From Legionella gresilensis (lineage in GTDB: Bacteria; Pseudomonadota; Gammaproteobacteria; Legionellales; Legionellaceae): a stretch of 64,000 bases of DNA. Positions within the stretch are counted from its first letter, which is position 1, and each line of letters starts with the position of its first letter. Where the stretch lies: assembly GCF_900639865.1 (NCBI RefSeq), contig NZ_CAAAHX010000005.1:248001-312000 (forward strand), given 5' to 3'. The notes beneath the pieces are model-generated. The model made no database searches. It had not been told where the DNA came from and was given only the letters and a program-made list of their open reading frames with translations. Shown in pieces: positions 27,350 to 35,853 of this stretch. Position numbers and translations under genes: made by a program.

Positions 27350-28087
27350 TTGCGAGAACGAGCAATGAATGAAAAAATTGAGAAGTTAAAAGTAAAAATA
27401 TTTTCTGACGGGACTGATAAAACTCATCTCTTAGAGTTATGTAAACAGCCTTATATAAAAGGTTGGACAACCAATCCATCACTTATGCATCAGGAAGGTG
27501 TGTTAGATTATCAAGCCTTTGCACAAGAACTTCTTACCCTTATACCTCCTCAGCGGCCAATTTCCTTTGAAGTCATTGCTGATGATTTTAAGGAAATGGA
27601 ACAACAAGCTTTAAAGATTTCTTCATGGGGGGATAACGTATATGTCAAAATACCCATTACAAATACACGTCATGAAACCAGTTATACTTTGGTTAAGAAA
27701 TTAACGGCGCAACAAATTAAAGTCAATGTCACCGCAGTTATGACTTTAGAACAAGTACGCCATATTATTTCAGCACTTTCGCCTGATGTCCCTAGTTATA
27801 TATCTATTTTTGCCGGACGTATTGCAGATACGGGATTAGATCCACTTCCCGTCATGGTAGAAGCACTAAAAATTATGAAAACTAATCCTTTAACAGAATT
27901 AGTTTGGGCAAGTACGCGTGAAGTATTTAATATCTTTCAAGCAGATAAAATTGGCTGTCATATTATTACCGTTTCTATAGATATATTAAAAAAATTGTCA
28001 TTAGTTGGTTATAACTTAGATGATTATTCACTCGCTACAGTAAAGAAATTTCATGATGATGCCATAGCAGCTGGATTTAAGTTATAA
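27350..28087 (+). CDS. Transaldolase-family protein
   Basis: About 245 residues, the size of TalC/fructose-6-phosphate aldolase-type short transaldolases. Family marks are present: FSDGTD near 18, TTNPSL near 40-45, SFEV near 72-75, the Schiff-base lysine in VYVKIPIT (Lys100 counting from TTG, Lys95 from the ATG) and NVTAVMTLEQ near 130. The start is either TTG at 27350, 5 nt after a good AAAAAAGGAC site, or ATG at 27365. Transaldolases make sedoheptulose 7-phosphate, the substrate of the GmhA-like isomerase encoded next door, so this copy may feed heptose synthesis instead of central metabolism. A true aldolase activity is also possible. Confidence 0.8.
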   Translation: MRERAMNEKIEKLKVKIFSDGTDKTHLLELCKQPYIKGWTTNPSLMHQEGVLDYQAFAQELLTLIPPQRPISFEVIADDFKEMEQQALKISSWGDNVYVKIPITNTRHETSYTLVKKLTAQQIKVNVTAVMTLEQVRHIISALSPDVPSYISIFAGRIADTGLDPLPVMVEALKIMKTNPLTELVWASTREVFNIFQADKIGCHIITVSIDILKKLSLVGYNLDDYSLATVKKFHDDAIAAGFKL

Positions 28088-28211
28088 CATCAGCCACTAA
28101 ATTTTAGCCCATGCGCAAGTGTTTAAGGTGAAAAATTAGATAAGTAATATATGATTGAAACCACGTGAACTTGTGTAAAGTTTATTTAATAGACTTCTTC
28201 GGAGTAAGTTT

Positions 28212-29192
28212 ATGATTATTGCACGTAGCCCATTGCGAATTACGCTTGGCGGTGGCGGCACTGATTTACCTTCTTATTATCGGGAGCAGGAAGGATTTTT
28301 AGTTGCGGCAGCAATCAACAAATATGTTTATGTCACCGTTATGAAACCTTTTAGTAAAGGAATTTATCTTAAATATTCTGAATTAGAATATGTTCATTCT
28401 ATCGAGGAGATAAAACATAGAATTTTTCGCGAAGTTTTAAGACTACCTAATTTACATTCTAATCGTATTGAACTTACCTCGCTCGCTGATATCCCTGCTG
28501 GTACTGGTTTAGGTTCCTCTGGCAGCTTTACAACAGCCTTACTAGCAGCTTTATATGCACATAACCACAAATTAATATATCCTCAGGAATTAGCTGAATT
28601 AGCCTGTCATATTGAAATAGAAAAATTAGGTGAACCAATAGGAAAGCAAGATCAATATATAGCAGCTTTTGGTGGCTTAACTTGCTTTACTTTCCATAAG
28701 GATGACAAGGTAACAGCAACCTCATTAAATATCTCACAAGATATGTTTTTTGATTTAGAAGACAATCTTTTATTATTTTTTACTGGCTACTCAAGGAACG
28801 CAAGTACTATCTTAAGACATCAATATGAACAGACCCAACAAGGTAATGATAAAATGTTGATGAATCTACATTTTATTAAACAATTAGGCTACCGTATTAA
28901 AGAAGCCTTAGAGCAAGGTAATGGTATTCGTTTTGGTGAGCTGATGAATGAGCATTGGGAGTATAAAAAGCAACGCTCAAACGGCATGAGTGATAATCAG
29001 ATTGATCAATGGTATGAACTTGGTATAAAAAACGGCGCTGCTGGTGGGAAACTTGTTGGAGCAGGTGGTGGCGGTTTTTTAATGTTTTATGCTTCTGATC
29101 GCAATAAATTACGCCATGCTATGCAACGAGCTGGCTTAGAGGAAGTACGATTTAGCTTTGATTTTGAAGGAACGAAAGTAGTGCTTTCATGA
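28212..29192 (+). CDS. GHMP kinase, D-glycero-D-manno-heptose 7-phosphate kinase-like (HddA)
   Basis: A 326-residue GHMP kinase. It begins IIARSPLRITLGGGGTDLPSYY, the N-terminal signature of HddA-type sugar kinases, and has the ATP-loop PAGTGLGSSGSFTTALLAAL near residues 94-113. The C-terminal GGKLVGAGGGGFLMFY is motif 3. The expected reaction is phosphorylation of heptose 7-phosphate at C1, giving the 1,7-bisphosphate. The phosphatase GmhB needed next is not in this window. The ribosome site (GGAG, 28201-28204) falls in AGACTTCTTCGGA, which copies the terminal motif of the palindrome at 26562, so a repeat end may supply it. Confidence 0.85.
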   Translation: MIIARSPLRITLGGGGTDLPSYYREQEGFLVAAAINKYVYVTVMKPFSKGIYLKYSELEYVHSIEEIKHRIFREVLRLPNLHSNRIELTSLADIPAGTGLGSSGSFTTALLAALYAHNHKLIYPQELAELACHIEIEKLGEPIGKQDQYIAAFGGLTCFTFHKDDKVTATSLNISQDMFFDLEDNLLLFFTGYSRNASTILRHQYEQTQQGNDKMLMNLHFIKQLGYRIKEALEQGNGIRFGELMNEHWEYKKQRSNGMSDNQIDQWYELGIKNGAAGGKLVGAGGGGFLMFYASDRNKLRHAMQRAGLEEVRFSFDFEGTKVVLS

Positions 29193-29199
29193 ATTAAGC

Positions 29200-29466
29200 G
29201 TTCTTGCATAACCTATGAATTTTGCTTTAGTGTAAGGCGTAAACGTTTCGAGTAATGGCAACTTAAGAATTTTGTCATTTCCGCGCAGGCGGAACTCTAT
29301 CTTAACACTTGCACTGTGCCTACATCGAAATGGATTCCCGCCTACGCGGGAATAAAAGAGCTGTTCTTAAGTTAACGCCATTAAACGTTTCAAAGAGCAG
29401 AGTTTACATGGTGTACGAGCAACGCGAAACGATTATAACGCGGTAAATACCAGATTATGCAAGGAC
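29200..29466. repeat. Nested inverted-repeat elements upstream of the membrane glycosyltransferase-like gene
   Basis: Outer ends TTCTTGCATAACCT (about 29201) and AGATTATGCAAGGA (about 29452-29465) are inverse copies. Inside, AAACGTTTCGAGTAATGGC and AACTTAAGAA (29240-29269) are inverted at 29364-29391. Inside that are two hairpins of the CCGC/GCGG type: TTCCGCGCAGGCGGAA (about 29277-29292) and ATTCCCGCCTACGCGGGAAT (about 29334-29353). The gap 29193-29485 has no gene. It looks like one repeat inserted into another. Confidence 0.65.
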
Positions 29467-29485
29467 TCTAAGGAAGATGGATTAA

Positions 29486-30868
29486 ATGATATACAATCTA
29501 TATTGTCGTTTGGCCTTAACCATTTATATTCTTCTAGCGTATGCTTTTTATCCAACTTTTCATCTTTCAGTTGATGCTGTACCCGATAGTTTATATCAAT
29601 ATTTAACGCAAAGTTTTCTCGCAGGGCATTTAGAGTTACTGGTGCAACCTTCACCAGAATTACTTAATTTACCTGATCCTTATGACCCTGTGCAGAATTA
29701 TCATCTTAGACTGCACGATGCATCCTTGTATAAAGAAAAATATTACCTTTATTTTGGGCCACTTCCAGTCATAATATTTCATATGCCATTTAAATTATTA
29801 ACAGGTTTTTACCCTTCAGACGCACTCGCTGCGTTTTTCTTTTTATCTTTAGGGTTTATGATTAATTTTTTCTTAATCATAAAAATAAAAGAACAATATT
29901 TTCCCCATATTTCGGAACTACAATTAGGGCTAATGGGAGCGTTACTTGGATTTGCCAATGGGGCTCCTTTTTTAATGTCCAGACCCGCTGTTTATGAAAT
30001 AGCAATTGCATCTGCATTTTGTTTTATGAGTTTTGCTTTATTTTTTCTTTATAAAATAACCCAAAAGCATAAAACTAAAGATATTATTTTATTTAGCTTG
30101 TGTTTATCACTTTGTGTAGCAGGAAGGCCCCATTTCGTTTTAATTTGTTTTTTTCTTCTCCCTGCCCTTTTGATTTATTTAATAAAACATACTTCTAAAA
30201 ATCGCTTTACTCTTATAGCTGCTTTATTTGCACCAGCAGTTGGCATAGGTTTCATGTTAGCATTTTATAATTATCTGCGATTTGGCTCTATTTCGAACCT
30301 CGGTCATATTTGGCAACTTTCTTGTAATAATATAAAGGCCTTGCATAATGAATTAAGCAATTTAAGTAAAATTCCTCGCAATCTGCTTTATAGTTTCTAT
30401 TTTTATTTTTTACAGCCCTTCTTAATAGGAGAAAAATTTCCCTATATTAGATTGATTTTACATGACTGTCGTTATCATATTGATAATGATTATTATCTAG
30501 AAGCTATTGCTGGGGTATTAATTACAACGCCATCTATTCTTTTAGTTTTAGCCTTACCTAAGTTGCTTTTAGTTTACTTTAGGGACAGAAAGCAGACACA
30601 TCCCCTATTGTGGTTTTTAATTTTTACCTCTTTTGTTCCTTCCATTACTACCTTATTTTTGCTAATCCTTCCTTTTGCTATTCAACGCTATCAAGTCGAT
30701 TTTATCCCTTATTGGGTTTTACTTACTATTATCACCTTTTGGTTATATGAAGATTATGCTCGTCATTCGATATACTTTAAAATAATAAAAATTATTTTTA
30801 TGGTTACAGTGGTCATGAGTATTTATATAGGATTAAGTTTAGGGCTAGGGTATTGGAAATTATTGTGA
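29486..30868 (+). CDS. Polytopic membrane protein, probable GT-C-type glycosyltransferase
   Basis: A 460-residue inner-membrane protein with about 10-11 hydrophobic segments. The first external loop (residues about 30-85) is polar and contains acidic and aromatic residues (DAVPDSLYQY, DPYDPVQNYH). This is the layout of GT-C glycosyltransferases (PMT/ArnT-like), which put an aspartate in that loop. It would take a sugar from a polyprenyl-phosphate carrier, such as the product of the GT2 enzyme at 25710, and attach it to a surface glycan. No exact family recognised. It is the last rightward gene of the sugar locus; the epimerase gene converges 9 bp away. Confidence 0.6.
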   Translation: MIYNLYCRLALTIYILLAYAFYPTFHLSVDAVPDSLYQYLTQSFLAGHLELLVQPSPELLNLPDPYDPVQNYHLRLHDASLYKEKYYLYFGPLPVIIFHMPFKLLTGFYPSDALAAFFFLSLGFMINFFLIIKIKEQYFPHISELQLGLMGALLGFANGAPFLMSRPAVYEIAIASAFCFMSFALFFLYKITQKHKTKDIILFSLCLSLCVAGRPHFVLICFFLLPALLIYLIKHTSKNRFTLIAALFAPAVGIGFMLAFYNYLRFGSISNLGHIWQLSCNNIKALHNELSNLSKIPRNLLYSFYFYFLQPFLIGEKFPYIRLILHDCRYHIDNDYYLEAIAGVLITTPSILLVLALPKLLLVYFRDRKQTHPLLWFLIFTSFVPSITTLFLLILPFAIQRYQVDFIPYWVLLTIITFWLYEDYARHSIYFKIIKIIFMVTVVMSIYIGLSLGLGYWKLL

Positions 30869-30877
30869 TACAAATTC

Positions 30878-31831
30878 TTATAAGTACTTAATCATTGCCA
30901 ACGCAGAATCTCGAATCGCTTCGGCGGAATTTAGTTGACAACGCCAGCCTAAAGAATGAATTTTATTAATATCTAAACGCACTACCGGCACATCACCTTT
31001 CCATCCTCTATCACCACCGGTAAACTTAAAATGCACTGGTTTTTTTATATCCATGCATTCTATGATGATATTAGCAATGTCACATACACTAATATAGTCA
31101 CCAGTAGCTACATTATATACTTCATATTTCTGTGTCATCTTATGATGAGCTAGTAAAACAGCTGAAACTATATCTTGAATATGAATATAAGATTTGCTTT
31201 GCGAACCATCCCCTAGAATTTCAAGTTGAGTTGGCTCAGCACGTAGTTTTCTTATGAAATCATACCCTACGCCATGCGTTTGGCGCGGCCCTACAACATT
31301 AGCAAAACGAAAAACACAGGCGGTTAAATCAAACATATGACAATAACTACAAATGTAGGCCTCACTTGCAAGTTTACTAGCACCATAGGTTGAAATAGGA
31401 TACATGCCACCTTGATCTTCAGGACTTACTATATCAACCTCGCCATAAACACCGCTACCAGAGGTATAAATAATCCGCTTAACATTAGTTAAACGAGCTG
31501 CTTCTAAAACTTGATAAGTAAGGTAAAGACCCTCTGTAAAATCAATACTGGGCTGGGAGATGGCTCGAGCAATATCGGGATTAGCAGCAAAATGCATAAC
31601 AACATCATGCCCCTCTATTGCCCTATTGAGTTTATCTGTTTCTTTAACATCACCTCTAATGACTACAAAGCGCGCATCTTTATTGTGCTGCTCAAAGTGC
31701 CACTCCTTGCCAGAAGAAAAATTATCATAAATTGTTACTTTCTTAGTGTTATCCATACTCAATAAAGCATCAACAAAATGAGAGCCAATAAAGCCTGCAC
31801 CGCCTACTAGAAAATAAGTTTCAAATACCAT
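30878..31831 (-). CDS. NAD-dependent nucleotide-sugar epimerase/dehydratase
   Basis: A 317-residue extended short-chain dehydrogenase. The NAD-binding motif GGAGFIGS is at residues 10-17 and the catalytic tyrosine and lysine are in YGASK (149-153). A serine-rich strand TSGSGVYG (123-130) supplies the third catalytic residue. It resembles UDP-glucose 4-epimerases and GDP-sugar epimerases of surface-polysaccharide loci. It may act on the GDP-heptose or another nucleotide sugar made by the neighbouring enzymes. It lies on the opposite strand to the 24255-30868 series, so it has its own promoter in the 31832-32185 gap. Confidence 0.85.
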   Translation of the reverse strand: MVFETYFLVGGAGFIGSHFVDALLSMDNTKKVTIYDNFSSGKEWHFEQHNKDARFVVIRGDVKETDKLNRAIEGHDVVMHFAANPDIARAISQPSIDFTEGLYLTYQVLEAARLTNVKRIIYTSGSGVYGEVDIVSPEDQGGMYPISTYGASKLASEAYICSYCHMFDLTACVFRFANVVGPRQTHGVGYDFIRKLRAEPTQLEILGDGSQSKSYIHIQDIVSAVLLAHHKMTQKYEVYNVATGDYISVCDIANIIIECMDIKKPVHFKFTGGDRGWKGDVPVVRLDINKIHSLGWRCQLNSAEAIRDSALAMIKYL

Positions 31832-31973
31832 TTAATTAATCCTACTTTGAGATCAATTTTGATTATAAGCAACTTCCCTGTATTTAAGTAGATAGAAGTT
31901 TAGATATAATCAAACATCGAATTTATCTAGCTGGCAAATATGACTTTTGATTAACATAGCAGTTGAACTTGTC

Positions 31974-32050
31974 GTTCCCGCGTAGGCAGGAATCCATTTC
32001 AGACAGAGTAAGGTGGTGTTTGAAAAATAGGTTCCCGCCTTCGCGAGACT
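31974..32050. repeat. Two dispersed CCCGC/GGCGG repeat units in the 31832-32185 gap
   Basis: GTTCCCGCGTAGGCAGGAATCC at about 31974 and a diverged GGTTCCCGCCTTCGCGAGACTG at about 32029 are members of the same short hairpin family found at 29334 and 41094. Nothing else coding-like was seen in the 354-bp gap. Confidence 0.5.
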
Positions 32051-32185
32051 GACAGTAGTTCCTAATAAAATTCATTTCACTTAATATCAATTTGAGGCCA
32101 CACCCAGTTGGCTTTTGTCAACCTACCTCGTTCTCTAAATAGATTAAGCCAGAAATTTAAATAGGATTAGACCTATCATTTAACA

Positions 32186-33088
32186 TTATTGAGTTATAGC
32201 CTTTTTATTATCTTGCTCTTCTGGTAGTTTCATCCCTTCTAATTCCCTTGTAATATCATGGATAGCATCGTTTGGTATACTAACTATTTCACTGAGTATT
32301 TGAGCCTTAATTTCGGTCTCAGAAGTAATAACTGTATTATGTTCTGCATCACCTTTAGAAACATCGCTACCCTCAATTTTTTCGCCCTCTTCTGATTTAC
32401 TGCCTAGATTATCGCCTGGGTCTGGATCGGGCTCTAGCTCATCTAGCTCTGGTATTAAGATTACTGACCCAGGTCCTTTTTCTCTAATTTCACGTTCTAC
32501 ATCCTCTCTTTTTAGCAAGATTATTTGCTCCCAGTTCTCATCAGTCTTAATAGATTCTATTGGCGATTTTGCTTTTTCTCGGAAATATAAAGTAGACTTA
32601 AATTTAATACGCGATTGCTCAACAAGAGTTTTATAAACATTAACACCCTCTTGAACAACCCCACCTGTACTTGATTCTAGGGTTCTCTCTAACAAAATGC
32701 CACCTTGAGCAAGCAACTTGGGCAACGTATCATCCAGTAGACATGTTGCGATATTGTAATCATTTACACATAAATTTATATCAGCTAAAAAAATAACTTT
32801 TAAAATATTGTGAACACCAATTCCATTCACTATAGCAGCAATTTTTTTAGTAATTTCTTTTTCTAAATTTTCTTGAACTTTATCTAAATTACTAGAAAAA
32901 CCAATAGGAATTTCCTCAGGTTTTTTCATCTCCTGGAATTTATTAAGATCATCATTTTTATAGCGATTAGTCATCGTTATATAAATAGAATAAGCAAAAC
33001 TTTTATCATGATAACAACTAACTAATAATACTTTCGATTTATTTGATCCATAATATATATAGATTGGACTTCTCATTTTTTTTCTCAT
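32186..33088 (-). CDS. Orphan protein, paralogue of the 33590-34597 product
   Basis: A 300-residue protein of no known family. Residues about 15-30 (SKVLLVSCYHDKSFAYSIYI) match ANILLICCYHGSEMDSRVFY of the neighbouring 335-residue protein. The segment around 95-160 (KVIFLADINLCVNDYNIATC, LLDDTLPKLL, ERTLESSTGG) matches that protein's EVYFYADVNLC, LMDDTLATIF and VLETTLVEVA. The C-terminal 100 residues are acidic and low-complexity (ELDELEPDPDPGD) and unrelated to the paralogue. No signal peptide or membrane span. The ATG at 33088 or the one four codons later could be the start. It is 164 bp downstream of the coiled-coil gene. Confidence 0.65.
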   Translation of the reverse strand: MRKKMRSPIYIYYGSNKSKVLLVSCYHDKSFAYSIYITMTNRYKNDDLNKFQEMKKPEEIPIGFSSNLDKVQENLEKEITKKIAAIVNGIGVHNILKVIFLADINLCVNDYNIATCLLDDTLPKLLAQGGILLERTLESSTGGVVQEGVNVYKTLVEQSRIKFKSTLYFREKAKSPIESIKTDENWEQIILLKREDVEREIREKGPGSVILIPELDELEPDPDPGDNLGSKSEEGEKIEGSDVSKGDAEHNTVITSETEIKAQILSEIVSIPNDAIHDITRELEGMKLPEEQDNKKAITQ

Positions 33089-33252
33089 TTCAACAACTAT
33101 AATAATACCAATTCTAATACTTATTTATTAACAAATTATTAACTATAAAATTTTTATTTATTAATTAAAAATTTTTTTATAAAAACAAAAAATATAGTTT
33201 ATGATAAAATGAAATTAGCTAGTTTTTAAGATAAGATTATATATTAATTTTT

Positions 33253-33597
33253 TTATTCTTTTAGTGCATCAAACTGGGCCTTCAGGTTTTTATATTTAAG
33301 CCTCATTTCCTTCAGCTTTTCTTCTGGCTTTTCCTCTAATAATTTATTATTTAAATAATTAATATCATTATTTATACGCTCTAGTTCTTTATCAATTTTT
33401 TTATCATTTTTTTTCTTTTTTTCTTGCAATATAGATTGCTGTTTTTCTTTTAATTTATCTAAATAGTTATAGACCGAAGCTAATTTTTCATAACGATTAT
33501 CGATATCCTTTTTAAAGTGATTTAATGAGTGTTCAACTCTATGGATAGGTTTACTGATTTTATTAAAGAATATTATTTTCTTCATTTTATCAATCAT
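33253..33597 (-). CDS. Small coiled-coil orphan sharing a motif with its upstream neighbour
   Basis: A 114-residue, lysine/glutamate-rich protein, predicted coiled coil from about residue 25 to the end. Its N-terminal ISKPIHRVEHSLNHFKKDID resembles ICKPIHKLEEEVDKDLKDFK near the C terminus of the 335-residue protein encoded just upstream. Its ATG overlaps that gene's end by 8 bp, so the two are translationally coupled. It may be a split-off or duplicated version of the tail module. The function is unknown; complex formation with the neighbour is a reasonable guess. Confidence 0.6.
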   Translation of the reverse strand: MIDKMKKIIFFNKISKPIHRVEHSLNHFKKDIDNRYEKLASVYNYLDKLKEKQQSILQEKKKKNDKKIDKELERINNDINYLNNKLLEEKPEEKLKEMRLKYKNLKAQFDALKE

Positions 33598-34597
33598 TCC
33601 TAAAACAATCGCTTGTACTATATCTATCGCTATCTATAGCATCATTATCTCTTTGTAACTCTTCTAACCGCCGCCGTCTTTTAAAATCCTTTAAATCCTT
33701 ATCAACTTCCTCTTCCAATTTATGTATAGGTTTACAAATTCTCTCAATTGACTGGCCTACTTCCAATGTTGTAAAACTAATTTTGTCCATTGGTTTAATA
33801 TTTTTCCGGCGCGTAGGCTTATATACTTCATCTGGATCTTCATATTTTTTACCAGGATACGTCTCTATAGGGCACCTAGTTTCATCAACACTTAGAGATT
33901 TTTTCATTAATGGGAAAGATGTGTCTAAACACGAAGTTTTAACTATTTCATGTGAACTAGATTTTCCTACAGGTAACTTAGTCTCACTTAAATTAACCAT
34001 ATCCAAAACTTTTGCATCGATAGATGCACTATTAGGACAAGCGATATCTACATTTAAATGATCCTTATCATCTGGATAGCTAAATTTAATCTTTGAACCT
34101 TCTGGCTTAGTTCTGATGGTTACTTTAGTTGTATAATTAGTTTGGTGATAATCTGCTGCCTTCTTTGCCACCTCAACCAATGTCGTTTCTAAAACACACC
34201 TTACAGGTACTGATTCGCCAAATATAGTAGCCAGCGTATCATCCATTAAGAACTTAGCAATGTCAGCTTTCTCTACACAGCACAAGTTCACATCAGCATA
34301 AAAATAAACCTCTTTAAATTCTTGTTTAGAATCTTCTAACTGCTCTTTAAGTTTTTTAAGTTCAGTTAAAATAGATTTCTCAATCAAATCATAATCCTTA
34401 CCATTTGCAATAGGAACTTTACTTAATTTTTTCGGCGAATTTTTCTTAGGCCCTTTATCTAACTGTTGTGCGTATTGCGAGTAAAACACCCTTGAGTCCA
34501 TTTCACTGCCGTGATAACAACAGATTAATAAAATATTTGCACCCAAAATACCGGAGGAAATAAACGCTGTCGTCGGAGTTGGCTCATTCGTTGGCAT
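33590..34597 (-). CDS. Orphan protein, founding paralogue of a tandem family
   Basis: A 335-residue protein not recognised from any family. The core (about residues 15-170) begins with a hydrophobic strand ending in CYHG and contains a second strand YADVNLC followed by a helix with MDDTL; both are shared with the 300-residue protein at 32186. The tail (about 290-335) carries a KPIH motif and charged helix shared with the 114-residue protein. There is no export signal. The three genes form one leftward cluster (this gene first). Conserved Cys-x-His and Asp positions might be catalytic, but this is only a suggestion. Confidence 0.65.
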   Translation of the reverse strand: MPTNEPTPTTAFISSGILGANILLICCYHGSEMDSRVFYSQYAQQLDKGPKKNSPKKLSKVPIANGKDYDLIEKSILTELKKLKEQLEDSKQEFKEVYFYADVNLCCVEKADIAKFLMDDTLATIFGESVPVRCVLETTLVEVAKKAADYHQTNYTTKVTIRTKPEGSKIKFSYPDDKDHLNVDIACPNSASIDAKVLDMVNLSETKLPVGKSSSHEIVKTSCLDTSFPLMKKSLSVDETRCPIETYPGKKYEDPDEVYKPTRRKNIKPMDKISFTTLEVGQSIERICKPIHKLEEEVDKDLKDFKRRRRLEELQRDNDAIDSDRYSTSDCFRND

Positions 34598-34760
34598 GTT
34601 AATTACTTTTTACCATAATTTATTTAATAGTTTGATTTTAATATAAGAAGCTTAAAGTAGTATTAAATTTAATCAAAATTTTCATTTTTATGACAAATTA
34701 TTAGAAAAACAAGTGAATTAAGGTGAAAAAAGGAGCGTTTTGGAAACAAATAGCGATGCT

Positions 34761-34798
34761 AGTAAGATTAGGTCTACATAACCTAATCTTACTTTTTA
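34761..34798. terminator. Perfect 13-bp hairpin downstream of the ferritin-like gene
   Basis: AGTAAGATTAGGT (34761-34773), loop CTACATA, ACCTAATCTTACT (34781-34793), followed by TTTTATT on the + strand. It lies just past the stop of the leftward gene at 34799. The T-run is on the side facing that gene, so the stem may serve mainly as an mRNA 3' end. Confidence 0.6.
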
Positions 34799-35248
34799 TT
34801 AATTTTCTTCAATTACCGTCTCCAACCATTTTTTATGACGCCTTTCATCATTTAACCCCTGAATAATAACGGCAGTCGCTTCAGGCCATTTGTTAGCATG
34901 CTCACTAACGCGCTCATAGGCTGTGTTAGTATCTATTTCATTAGTAACCATGGCTTTAAGGATAGCCTTATCACCAAAGATATTGGCTAAAACTATTTTA
35001 CCTTTAGTTAGATATTGCTTTATATCAGGGCCTGTGGGAATCTCCTTTTTATGTACTTTAAGAATATTGGTTATATTCTTTATATGCCGTTTATGATCCT
35101 CCATAAATTCGCTTAAACGCTCTTTATAAACCTCACTTTCAAGACGATCAATAGCTACTTTATAAGCCGCAACGGCGTCAAAATCGAGTTCACAAAGAGC
35201 ATAAAGAGCATTATGGAACTTAGCCTGCACACCAACACTAGTCGTCAT
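34799..35248 (-). CDS. Ferritin-like four-helix protein (DUF2383 / PA2169-like)
   Basis: A 149-residue all-helical protein. Carboxylates and histidines are spaced as in ferritin-like bundles: ELDFDAVAAYK (helix 1), MEDHKRHIKNI (helix 2), NEIDTNTAYERV (helix 3) and NDERRHKKWLE (helix 4). This matches the small DUF2383-type proteins linked to stress and stationary phase. Di-metal binding is possible but unproven. A good ribosome site (AAGGAG) precedes the ATG. A tiny membrane-protein gene lies 111 bp upstream on the same strand and the two may be co-expressed. Confidence 0.78.
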   Translation of the reverse strand: MTTSVGVQAKFHNALYALCELDFDAVAAYKVAIDRLESEVYKERLSEFMEDHKRHIKNITNILKVHKKEIPTGPDIKQYLTKGKIVLANIFGDKAILKAMVTNEIDTNTAYERVSEHANKWPEATAVIIQGLNDERRHKKWLETVIEEN

Positions 35249-35359
35249 TTTGTACTCCTTTTTTAATTTATAATCATCCTCTAATAGACGGTTAAGTTTA
35301 AATGTTGCAGAGCCTTGTATTACAGCTCTGCTTATTTATTTTGTGGCCTAAGCTGCAAC

Positions 35360-35524
35360 TTAATCTTTAATAGCACCCTTTACAGCAAAGTACCCTATTA
35401 ATCCGAAAAGCATAGTTTGCAAAGGATGTTTTTGGACATAATCTAGCCAGTCACAATCTGATTTCTCTAATTCATTTAAGCCTCTTTGCATTGTATCTTT
35501 AGTTTGTTTCTCAAAATTAGACAT
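35360..35524 (-). CDS. 54-residue small membrane protein (ElaB/DUF883-like tail)
   Basis: A short ORF preceded by a strong ribosome site (AAGGAG, 7 nt before the ATG). It begins MSNFEKQTKDTMQRGLNELE, an amphipathic charged helix, and continues with HPLQTMLFGLIGYFAVKG, a single membrane span near the C terminus. This is the plan of ElaB/YgaM-type (DUF883-like) proteins: a soluble helix anchored to the inner membrane by a short tail span, linked in other bacteria to ribosome binding and stress. Length is half that of ElaB. It lies upstream of, and in the same direction as, the ferritin-like gene. Confidence 0.7.
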   Translation of the reverse strand: MSNFEKQTKDTMQRGLNELEKSDCDWLDYVQKHPLQTMLFGLIGYFAVKGAIKD

Positions 35525-35591
35525 AAAAAACTCCTTACAGATTAAAAATTTTTTAAGGTATAAAAATTAAGCAAAATCATGCCTTAATTCT

Positions 35592-35686
35592 TATGACAAT
35601 TTTGTCATTTTATTTGTGATTAATTTTTAAGATAACATATCAAAATAATATGTCAACATTATTGTGACAATTGCGGCCAATTGTTT
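35592..35686. promoter_or_regulatory. Cluster of short palindromes in a divergent promoter region
   Basis: Within the 35525-35853 gap are ATGACAA-TT-TTGTCAT (35592-35607), TGTCA...TGACA (about 35652-35670) and ACAATTG-CGGC-CAATTGT (35669-35686). The repeated TGTCA/TGACA half-sites look like operator sites for a dimeric regulator shared by the two divergent genes (35524 leftward, 35854 rightward). No specific regulator can be named. Confidence 0.45.
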
Positions 35687-35853
35687 TATATCAATATTGG
35701 ATATTATTTGTAACAATTTACATTAGGACATGCCCTTGATTGAAATCCTAATAATGTTGTAATTAAGTTGGTTTAAAATGTTGGATAACCTTGACATATT
35801 AAAGCCTTCCTTAATAATTGCTCATTTCCAATAGATATAAAAGGAAATTAATA

